NCBI RefSeq assembly: GCF_000168975.1
Contig: NZ_AAUW01000009.1
Span: 214,619-278,618, forward strand
Direction: 5' to 3'
From: Roseibium aggregatum IAM 12614
GTDB lineage: Bacteria; Pseudomonadota; Alphaproteobacteria; Rhizobiales; Stappiaceae
DNA length: 64,000 bases
The notes beneath the pieces are model-generated. The model worked only from the letters and a program-made list of their open reading frames with translations. It was not told the origin of the DNA and did no database searches. A program made the translations under genes and the position numbers. This document shows positions 57,409 through 64,000 of this stretch, in pieces. Every line of letters starts with the position of its first letter. Positions within the stretch are counted from its first letter, which is position 1.

Positions 57409-59919
57409 ATGCCGATAAGCGGCAGGGACGGCGCGCGGCAACGCGCGGCGTGGCGAGATTGGAGTCTGAAATCGGTGAAGCTCGGCGGAACGGCGCTGGC
57501 AGGCTGGGGCCTGTCTTGCGGTTCGGCGGCAGCCGACATGCTCGCCGACACGACTGCTGCTATTTCCCCCGATAACATGATTCTTTTCGGTGCGTTAGGC
57601 GGAATGTGTGCCTTTGCGGTCACCGCATCCGTTGCTCTTGTGCGTCATCGCAAACAATCCGGATTGCTGACTGACGCGCTGGAAAAGGAAAAGAGCGATC
57701 TGAAATTCCGGGTCGACCGCCTGGAGGCGATGCTCAATACCGATGAGCAGCGCGTGATCGTCTGGACTGGCAACGGCGCCATGCCACAGATCTGGGGCAT
57801 TCTTCCCGAAAAATCGGGCGTGCCGCGTCCACCAGCACAATTGCTGGCCTTCGGCAGTTGGCTGACGGCCAAATGCGCCGGTGATCTGGAACGTCATCTG
57901 GACATGCTGTTCCGCACCGGCGAAGCGTTCACCACCACCTTGAAGACCCGCACAGGCACCTATGTGGAAGCGCTCGGCCGCACCACAGGTGGCGCTGTCG
58001 TCCTGCGTCTGCGCGATCTGACCGGTGAGCGGCAGATGCAGGCGGAACTTGCTGCGCGCAATGCCAAGATCTCGGGCGAACTGCATATGCTGCATGCGCT
58101 TCTGGATGCCATGCCGGCACCCGCGTGGCAGCGGGATGCGGAAGGAAATCTGATCTGGGCCAACCAGGCCTATGCGGAAGCGGTCGACATGACCGACGCG
58201 GATCTTGCGGTCAAGGAAGGCGCGTCTTTCCTCGATGCCGCCGCACGCACCGCAATGGCCGTGCAGCGCACCGAGGATGGCTGCTTCAACGCGCGCATTC
58301 CGATTGTCGCCTCCGGCGAGCGCCGGGTGTTCGAGGTGACCGATGTCAACGCGAATGTCGGCGGAGCCGGCATTGCCGTGGATATCAGCGAGCTGGAACA
58401 GGCGCAGAAGGAACTCGGCCGGGCCGAGGAATTCCACGGCCGTACGCTCGACCAGCTGGCCGCGGCCGTTGCCATCTACAGTGCCGACCGCAAGCTGCAG
58501 TTCTACAACGCCGCCTTCCGTCAGCTCTGGGATCTCGATCCCGCCTTCCTGGAAAGCCGGCCGGAAGACAGCGCTGTTCTGGATGCCCTGCGCGCGGCGC
58601 GCAAGATCCCGGAACAGGCTGACTATCGCGTCTGGCGCAACAAGATGATGGAGAGCTACCAGTCGCTGGAAGCGCGCGAAAGCTGGTGGCATCTTCCCGA
58701 TGGCCGCACCCTGCGCGTCATCGCCAACCCGCACCCGCAAGGCGGTGTCACCTATATTTATGAGAACGTCACCGAGCAGCTGGATCTGGAAAGCCGCTAC
58801 AACGCGCTGACCCGTGTCCAGGGCGAAACCCTCGACAATCTGTCCGAAGCCGTTGCCGTGTTCGGGTCCGACGGTCGCCTGCGGCTTTGGAACCCCGCTT
58901 TCGGCCGTATCTGGGGCCTGGAAGAGGATCAGCTGACCGAACTGCCGCACGTCAAGGAAGTCGTCTCCGCCTGCACGCTCAGCGAAACCGAGCGCGATGC
59001 CTGGGAACAGCTTGCCGGCAACGTCACGGGTCTTCTCGACAACCGCACCCAGAAGGTCAGCCGTCTGGAACGCCACAACGGCGATGTCGTCGACTATGCC
59101 ACCGTTCCGCTGCCTGATGGCGGTACGCTGGTGACCTTTGTCGACGTCACCGATAGCGTCAATGTCGAGCGGGCACTTCTGGAAAAGAACGAAGCGCTGG
59201 AACAGGCTGACCAGATCAAGAACGCCTTCATCCAGCATGTTTCCTACGAGCTGCGCTCGCCGCTGACCAACATCATCGGCTTTGCCCAGTTGCTGGCCGA
59301 TCCGAAGTTCGGCGAACTCTCCGACAAGCAGAGCGAATATGCGGACTACATCCAGTCCTCCTCCTCGGCGCTGCTTGCCATCATCAACGACATCCTGGAT
59401 CTGGCAACCTTGGATGCCGGCATCATGGAACTGGACCTCGGCGAGGTCGACGTCGCGCCAACCGTGGCAGCAGCCGTCGAAGGGCTGAAGGACCGGATCG
59501 CCGAAGCGCGCATCAACCTGCGCACCCATGTGCCGGGCGATATCGGCATGATGGTTGCCGACGAAAAGCGCCTGCGCCAGGTCCTGTTCAACCTCATCTC
59601 CAACGCCGTGCGCTACTCCGAGCCCGACGGCGTGGTCGACGTGTCCTGCAGCCGTGAAGACGACAAGGTGACCTTTGTCGTTCAGGATCACGGCTACGGC
59701 ATTCCCGCTGAAATCCTCACCCAGGTCTTCAACCGCTTTGTCGGACATGACACCGGTTCGCGCCGTCAGGGTGCAGGTCTCGGCCTTGCCATCGTCAAGA
59801 GCTTCGTCGAACTGCATGGCGGCACGGTCGACATTCAGTCCGCCGAAGGCAAGGGCACGACCGTGACCTGCGTTTTCCCCGCGCGGCCGGAACTGGCGGA
59901 CCAGGCAGCCGCCGAGTAG
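57409..59919 (+). CDS. divL: DivL-type atypical sensor kinase (Tyr phospho-site)
   Basis: 836 residues, a DivL homologue. N-terminal helix AGWGLSCGSAAADM and a second MILFGALGGMCAFAVTASVALV, then several PAS domains (~140-560, for example LLDAMPAPAWQRDAEGNLIWANQAY), a coiled helix, and a histidine-kinase core whose H-box is IQHVSYELRSPLT: Tyr613 stands where kinases have His, exactly as Tyr550 of Caulobacter DivL. The ATPase part keeps NLISNAVRYS, DHGYGIP and GAGLGLAIVKSF. In Caulobacter DivL relays DivK state to CckA-CtrA. ATG 57409 follows AAGGGG. Confidence 0.92.
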   Translation: MPISGRDGARQRAAWRDWSLKSVKLGGTALAGWGLSCGSAAADMLADTTAAISPDNMILFGALGGMCAFAVTASVALVRHRKQSGLLTDALEKEKSDLKFRVDRLEAMLNTDEQRVIVWTGNGAMPQIWGILPEKSGVPRPPAQLLAFGSWLTAKCAGDLERHLDMLFRTGEAFTTTLKTRTGTYVEALGRTTGGAVVLRLRDLTGERQMQAELAARNAKISGELHMLHALLDAMPAPAWQRDAEGNLIWANQAYAEAVDMTDADLAVKEGASFLDAAARTAMAVQRTEDGCFNARIPIVASGERRVFEVTDVNANVGGAGIAVDISELEQAQKELGRAEEFHGRTLDQLAAAVAIYSADRKLQFYNAAFRQLWDLDPAFLESRPEDSAVLDALRAARKIPEQADYRVWRNKMMESYQSLEARESWWHLPDGRTLRVIANPHPQGGVTYIYENVTEQLDLESRYNALTRVQGETLDNLSEAVAVFGSDGRLRLWNPAFGRIWGLEEDQLTELPHVKEVVSACTLSETERDAWEQLAGNVTGLLDNRTQKVSRLERHNGDVVDYATVPLPDGGTLVTFVDVTDSVNVERALLEKNEALEQADQIKNAFIQHVSYELRSPLTNIIGFAQLLADPKFGELSDKQSEYADYIQSSSSALLAIINDILDLATLDAGIMELDLGEVDVAPTVAAAVEGLKDRIAEARINLRTHVPGDIGMMVADEKRLRQVLFNLISNAVRYSEPDGVVDVSCSREDDKVTFVVQDHGYGIPAEILTQVFNRFVGHDTGSRRQGAGLGLAIVKSFVELHGGTVDIQSAEGKGTTVTCVFPARPELADQAAAE

Positions 59920-59927
59920 GACGCCGA

Positions 59928-61454
59928 ATGGCAGACCACCAGCTGCAGCCCCTGACGGGCGCCTTTCAGACAATCGACATCGCCGACGAACAGGGCACGC
60001 GGCGGCTTGCCAACGACATCGCGATGGTCCTGAAGCCCGGCGATGTCATTTGCCTGTCGGGCGATCTGGGCGCCGGGAAATCCACTTTCACCCGGGCCCT
60101 GATCCGCGCCTTCGCCGGTGACCCCGATCTGGAGGTGCCGAGCCCGACCTTCACGCTTGTGCAGACCTATGAATTTGACCGTTTCGATCTCTCCCATTTC
60201 GATCTCTACCGGCTTGAAGAGCCGGAAGAGCTGGAAGAACTCGGGCTGGACGATCTTCTGGAAACGGGAGCCGCGCTGATCGAGTGGCCCGAGAAGGCGG
60301 ACGGTCTGCTGCCCGGCAATGCCCTCTGGATCCAGATCACTCAGCCCACGGAAGACGAGAACCAGCGCCGGTTCAGCCTTTATTCGGACAATCCTGTCTG
60401 GCAGAACCGCATCGGACAATCGCTGGCAACGCGGTCCTTTCTGGGCTCGGCAGGCTTTCCGGATGCCGCACGTCGTTTTCTGGCTGGCGATGCATCCCTG
60501 CGCACGTTCGAGACAGTCACGTCAGGCGCTTCGACAGCCGTCCTGATGCGCTGGCCGTTCCAGGGGGATGCGGTGCCGGAAGCTGTGCGGGCCTACATGG
60601 CAAAGGTCCATCTGGCACAGGATTGCCGGGCGATTGTCGCGGTGGGAACGGAACTGCGGACCCATGGCCTTCGCGCACCGGACCTGCTGGCAAGCGATCT
60701 GGACAACGGGTTGATCCTGTCGTCCGATCTTGGCCGGGAAACCATCGTGGTTGGCGGTAAACCGGTTCGCGAAAGATACCTGGCCGCCGTCGATGTTCTG
60801 GCAAAGATGCATGGTGAGGCCTGGCCAAAAATGGTGACGCTCGCCGATGGTGGGCAGTATCAGGTGCCGGATTATTCATCTAACGCACTTGTTGCCGAAG
60901 CGGCGCTGTTTCTGGACTGGTATGTTCCGAAGGTGACCGATAGCCCCGCGGACGAGACCACGCGCGCGGAGTTTGAACGGCTTTGGCGCGACGCGCTGGA
61001 AGGCATCAGCGATGCCCAGACAGGTTGGGTGCTGCGCGATTTTCACTCGCCGAACCTGCTCTGGCAGGAAGGGGCTAAAGGAACCGACAGGATTGGCCTG
61101 ATTGATTTCCAGGACACGGTCTATGGGCCGGTTGCCTATGATGTTGCCTCCCTGCTGCTGGACGCCCGCACGGACATCGACATCGCTCTGGAAACCGAGC
61201 TCTATGATGCCTATGTGTCGGCAAGAAAAATGCAGTCCGCAGAGTTCGACGAAGCCGGCTTTTCGAAGGCCTATGCGGTCATGGCGGCGCAGCGGATCTC
61301 CAAGATCCTCGGCATCTTCGTCCGCCTGGCCGAGCGCGATGGTAAGCCGGCTTACTTGAGCCATTTGCCGCGCATGCTAGGCTATCTCGACCGGGCGCTT
61401 GACAGGCCGTTCCTGTCGGATTTGAAAGACTGGTACGCAAGCTACCGGCACTGA
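59928..61454 (+). CDS. TsaE fused to an AmgK-like sugar kinase
   Basis: 508 residues. Residues ~1-155 are TsaE: CLSGDLGAGKSTFTRALIRAF (Walker A) and PSPTFTLVQTYE, FDLYRLEEPEELEELG, the ATPase needed for tRNA t6A formation with TsaB/TsaD. Residues ~170-508 are an aminoglycoside-phosphotransferase fold: GWVLRDFHSPNLLW (catalytic HxDxxxxN-type loop as DFHSPN) and IGLIDFQDTVYGPVAYDVASLL (DFQD metal site). With the next gene, murU, this second part resembles AmgK (anomeric MurNAc/GlcNAc kinase). Nine bases after divL. Confidence 0.87.
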   Translation: MADHQLQPLTGAFQTIDIADEQGTRRLANDIAMVLKPGDVICLSGDLGAGKSTFTRALIRAFAGDPDLEVPSPTFTLVQTYEFDRFDLSHFDLYRLEEPEELEELGLDDLLETGAALIEWPEKADGLLPGNALWIQITQPTEDENQRRFSLYSDNPVWQNRIGQSLATRSFLGSAGFPDAARRFLAGDASLRTFETVTSGASTAVLMRWPFQGDAVPEAVRAYMAKVHLAQDCRAIVAVGTELRTHGLRAPDLLASDLDNGLILSSDLGRETIVVGGKPVRERYLAAVDVLAKMHGEAWPKMVTLADGGQYQVPDYSSNALVAEAALFLDWYVPKVTDSPADETTRAEFERLWRDALEGISDAQTGWVLRDFHSPNLLWQEGAKGTDRIGLIDFQDTVYGPVAYDVASLLLDARTDIDIALETELYDAYVSARKMQSAEFDEAGFSKAYAVMAAQRISKILGIFVRLAERDGKPAYLSHLPRMLGYLDRALDRPFLSDLKDWYASYRH

Positions 61455-61493
61455 ACGCGCCGCGTTCAACCGGCCGCACATTTGAGATTGAAG

Positions 61494-62228
61494 ATGACAG
61501 ACAAGCGGTTTCGCCCTTCCAAAGCCATGATCCTGGCCGCAGGCCTCGGCAAGCGCATGCGCCCGCTGACGGCAACGACGCCAAAACCGCTGATCGAGGT
61601 CAACGGCCAGGCGCTGATCGACCACGGAATGGATCGGCTCGCCGCAGCGGGTGTGAAGTCCTGCGTGGTCAACGTGCATTACCTGGCCGATCTGGTGGAG
61701 GTTCACGTCCGCCGCCGCCCCGATATGGAAATCCTGATTTCCGACGAGCGCGAACAGCTTCTGGAAACCGGCGGCGGCATCCAGAAGGCCCTGCCGCTGC
61801 TGGGCGAAGAGCCGTTCTTCCAGCTTAATGCCGACACCTGCTACTGGATCGAAGGTGTCAAACCGAACCTGGAGCACATGATCGAAGCCTGGGACGAGAG
61901 CCGCATGGACGCGTTGCTTCTTGTCGCCGAAACCGTGAAAGCGGTCGGCTACTCCGGGCGCGGCGATTTCGACATGGCCAAGGACGGCGCCCTGACGCGG
62001 CGGCTGGAAAAGGGTGTCACGCCCTTTGCCTATGCTGGTGCCACCATCCTGCATCCGCGCCTCTTTGAAGGGGCCCCGGACGGGCCGTTCTCCATGAACA
62101 GTCTTTTTGACAAGGCCATTGAAGCCGGGCGTCTCTACGGCGTTCAGATGGAAGGCCTTTGGCTGCATATCGGGACGCCGGACGCGATCCGCGACGCCGA
62201 ATATGCCGTTCGTGAGAGTGCCGCCTGA
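61494..62228 (+). CDS. murU: MurU-like N-acetylmuramate-1-phosphate uridylyltransferase
   Basis: 244 residues, sugar nucleotidyltransferase. AMILAAGLGKRMRPLTATTPKPLIEVNGQALIDHGM is the NTP-transferase signature. VHYLADLVEVHV, DEREQLLETGGGIQKALPLLG and LNADTCYWIEGV follow. With the AmgK-like kinase just upstream it fits the anabolic peptidoglycan recycling route making UDP-MurNAc, which bypasses MurA (fosfomycin-tolerant route in Pseudomonas). Recycling role is inference. Stop is 2 bases before addB. Confidence 0.87.
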   Translation: MTDKRFRPSKAMILAAGLGKRMRPLTATTPKPLIEVNGQALIDHGMDRLAAAGVKSCVVNVHYLADLVEVHVRRRPDMEILISDEREQLLETGGGIQKALPLLGEEPFFQLNADTCYWIEGVKPNLEHMIEAWDESRMDALLLVAETVKAVGYSGRGDFDMAKDGALTRRLEKGVTPFAYAGATILHPRLFEGAPDGPFSMNSLFDKAIEAGRLYGVQMEGLWLHIGTPDAIRDAEYAVRESAA

Positions 62229-62230
62229 GG

Positions 62231-64000
62231 ATGGCCCGCAGCGCGCGCCTCTGGTCTGTCCCGCCGTCCGTTCCTTTTCTGAAAACGCTGGTCGACACGC
62301 TGGTCGACGGCACCTTGATCCCTGGTTTTCGTCCGCTGGACGATCCGTTGCTTCTGCCGTCGGTCACTCTGTATCTGCCGACACGCCGTGCGGCGCGCCT
62401 GCTGCCGGAGCTGTTCCAGCAGCGGTTCGGCGGCCGGCCGGTTCTCCTGCCTGCCATCCGTCCGGTGGGCGATGCCGACGAGGATGCCCAGAGCCTGACC
62501 GCCAGTGCGGATCTGGAACCTTTGCCGCCGGCGATGCCACTTCTGGAACGCCATCTGGCAATGACGCGGCTGGTGAAGGCCTGGAAGGGCATGCTACGCC
62601 GGGAAGCGCTCAGTCTCAGGTCCGACGAACCGCTCGGCCTACCGGCTTCGACGGCCGATGCCGCCTGGCTGGCGGCGGACCTGCTGACGCTGATGGATGA
62701 GGTCGAGACGGAAGAAGCCGACTGGTCGGAACTGTCCGGTCTGGTGCCGGAAGACCATGCCCGGTACTGGCAGATCACGCTCGACTTCCTGCAGATCGTG
62801 CGCGAGGCCTGGCCGGCGCATCTTGCCGAACTGAAGATGATGGACCCGAAGGCCCGGCGCTCCGCTCTGATCCGGCGCGAGGCCGAGCGTCTGGAAAGAA
62901 CGCCGCCGCGCGGGCCGGTCATTGTCGCGGGTGTCACTGGCTCCGTTCCGGCCACTGCGGAACTGCTGAAGGTCGTTTCCCGGCTGGAAGCCGGCGTCGT
63001 CGTGCTTCCGGGGCTGGACCGGCATCTGGACAACCGCTCCTGGGCGGTGCTGGGACAGAGGACCGGCAAGGCCTCCATGCGCAAGGGAGTGGCGCCGAAG
63101 GACGCGGCAACTCTGCCGTCCCATCCGCAATACTCGCTGAAGCAGTTGCTTGACCGGTTGGGAGCTGCGCGGGAAGAGGTCGCAACGCTCGGGCCGGAAC
63201 CCGACCAGGGTCTCCTGTTGCGCGAGGAGCTTGTCTCCGAAGCGCTTCGCCCGGCCGATACCTCTGATGGCTGGACAGCCTATCTGGACACCCGTTCGGA
63301 AACCGACAGGGCGAGGGCTCTGGACGGTGTCTCGATCATGACCGCCCGCAACGAGGCCGATGAAGCCTTGAGCGTGGCGATTGCCTTGCGCGAAGCCATC
63401 GAACGGCAGGAAAGCGCGGCGCTCATTTCGCCGGACCGCATGCTGACGCGCCGGGTCGCGGCCGAACTTGCCCGCTGGAATATTCAGGTGGACGACAGTG
63501 CTGGCCGCCCGCTCGATCAGACCGCACCGGCCATTCTGGCGATCCTGGCAGCGAAACTCGCGCTCGGTGGCTGCGATCCCATTGATCTTCTGGCACTTTT
63601 GAAACATCCGCTGACACGGCTCGGCCTACCGGTGAAGGACATCCGGTCCGCCGCCCGTGCGCTGGAGCGCGGTGTCGTGCGCGGGCCGCGTGCCCGGCCG
63701 GGAACCGCAGGCTTGCGGTTGGCCGTCGATGCAAGCCGGGAAGAGGTGAGCAAGGCCCACACGCCGCGCTGGAAAAAGATCCACGACGAAGATTGGGACG
63801 TGATCGCGAATCTGGTCGACCGTCTGGCAAATGCGCTGAAGCCGCTGGAGGAACTCGCCGGAGACGGCGGAACGATCCTTCTGACCGACCTCGCACGGCG
63901 CCATGTCGAGGTGATCGAGGCAATCTCGATCGATCACGAAGGCTCGGTGGCAGAACTTTACGCCGGTGAGGCGGGCGAGGCCCTGGCCCAGTTCCTGACA
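62231..64000 (+). CDS. addB: Double-strand break repair protein AddB, 3' end outside the window
   Basis: Open from ATG 62231 to the last base (590 codons, no stop), so the gene continues past the window. Reads MARSARLWSVPPSVPFLKTL, VTLYLPTRRAARLLPELFQ, GPVIVAGVTGSVPATAELL, VVVLPGLDRHLD and LISPDRMLTRRVAAELARW, the alphaproteobacterial AddB nuclease/helicase-like subunit. It forms the AddAB end-resection complex. AGG at 62228-62230 and the murU stop just before it suggest coupled translation. Confidence 0.93.
   Translation, partial: MARSARLWSVPPSVPFLKTLVDTLVDGTLIPGFRPLDDPLLLPSVTLYLPTRRAARLLPELFQQRFGGRPVLLPAIRPVGDADEDAQSLTASADLEPLPPAMPLLERHLAMTRLVKAWKGMLRREALSLRSDEPLGLPASTADAAWLAADLLTLMDEVETEEADWSELSGLVPEDHARYWQITLDFLQIVREAWPAHLAELKMMDPKARRSALIRREAERLERTPPRGPVIVAGVTGSVPATAELLKVVSRLEAGVVVLPGLDRHLDNRSWAVLGQRTGKASMRKGVAPKDAATLPSHPQYSLKQLLDRLGAAREEVATLGPEPDQGLLLREELVSEALRPADTSDGWTAYLDTRSETDRARALDGVSIMTARNEADEALSVAIALREAIERQESAALISPDRMLTRRVAAELARWNIQVDDSAGRPLDQTAPAILAILAAKLALGGCDPIDLLALLKHPLTRLGLPVKDIRSAARALERGVVRGPRARPGTAGLRLAVDASREEVSKAHTPRWKKIHDEDWDVIANLVDRLANALKPLEELAGDGGTILLTDLARRHVEVIEAISIDHEGSVAELYAGEAGEALAQFLT

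Noticed and set aside
57595..59973. 792-codon minus-strand frame opposite divL
   Set aside because: Shadow of divL; no recognised domain.

Overview
The window is a gene-dense, GC-rich chromosomal segment of an alphaproteobacterium of the Rhizobiales (Hyphomicrobiales). The gene set fits the Stappia/Labrenzia/Roseibium group best, but that placement is inference from gene content, not a database result. Markers are the order mdh-sucCDAB-lpd, an F1-only atpHAGDC operon, the pckA/chvI-chvG-hprK-EIIA-HPr block, an Omp19-like lipoprotein, and the run ahcY-divL-tsaE/amgK-murU-addB. I saw no tRNA, rRNA, insertion sequence, prophage or CRISPR array, so this looks like core chromosome with a few accessory genes.

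Layout. 1-12.3 kb holds mixed genes: a 5'-truncated creD, two VOC proteins, a small nucleotide-binding-type enzyme, secreted MsrA, an unknown protein, RecQ, a PlsC-like acyltransferase, a MAPEG protein, a degenerate ArsC/LMW-phosphatase-like protein, an Omp19-like lipoprotein, a DUF7662-type protein, a candidate anti-Shine-Dalgarno small RNA, a frameshifted GrpB-family gene and zapE. 12.4-24.9 kb is the TCA cluster mdh-sucC-sucD-sucA-sucB. A LysE-family exporter, a secreted caspase-fold protein and an SDR oxidoreductase lie between sucB and lpd. 25-35 kb holds a polytopic membrane protein, a divergent MerR/CDF metal-resistance pair with a visible operator, a Tat-exported phosphoesterase, two small secreted proteins, a GNAT, xerC, fsa and priA.

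35.2-40.2 kb is the F1 ATP synthase operon. 40.3-47.9 kb holds a large GAF/multi-PAS diguanylate cyclase, a 68-residue protein resembling the GcrA C-terminus, and a molybdenum-cofactor maturation operon (split XdhC with a LysE gene inside it, then a MocA fusion). 48.1-54.2 kb is pckA diverging from chvI-chvG-hprK-EIIA-HPr, which links envelope sensing, regulatory PTS and gluconeogenesis. 54.2-64 kb holds a Cfa-like methyltransferase, ahcY with a 22-bp palindrome upstream, divL (tyrosine in place of the histidine-kinase histidine), a TsaE-AmgK fusion, murU and the start of addB.

Points most worth a second look are the anti-SD small RNA candidate (10.18-10.36 kb), the GrpB frameshift, the substituted phosphatase P-loop, the caspase insertion in the TCA operon, the chvI-chvG hairpin beside the chvG start, the ahcY palindrome and the LysE gene inside the split xdhC operon. 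I did not find an obvious new multi-gene defence or mobile system.
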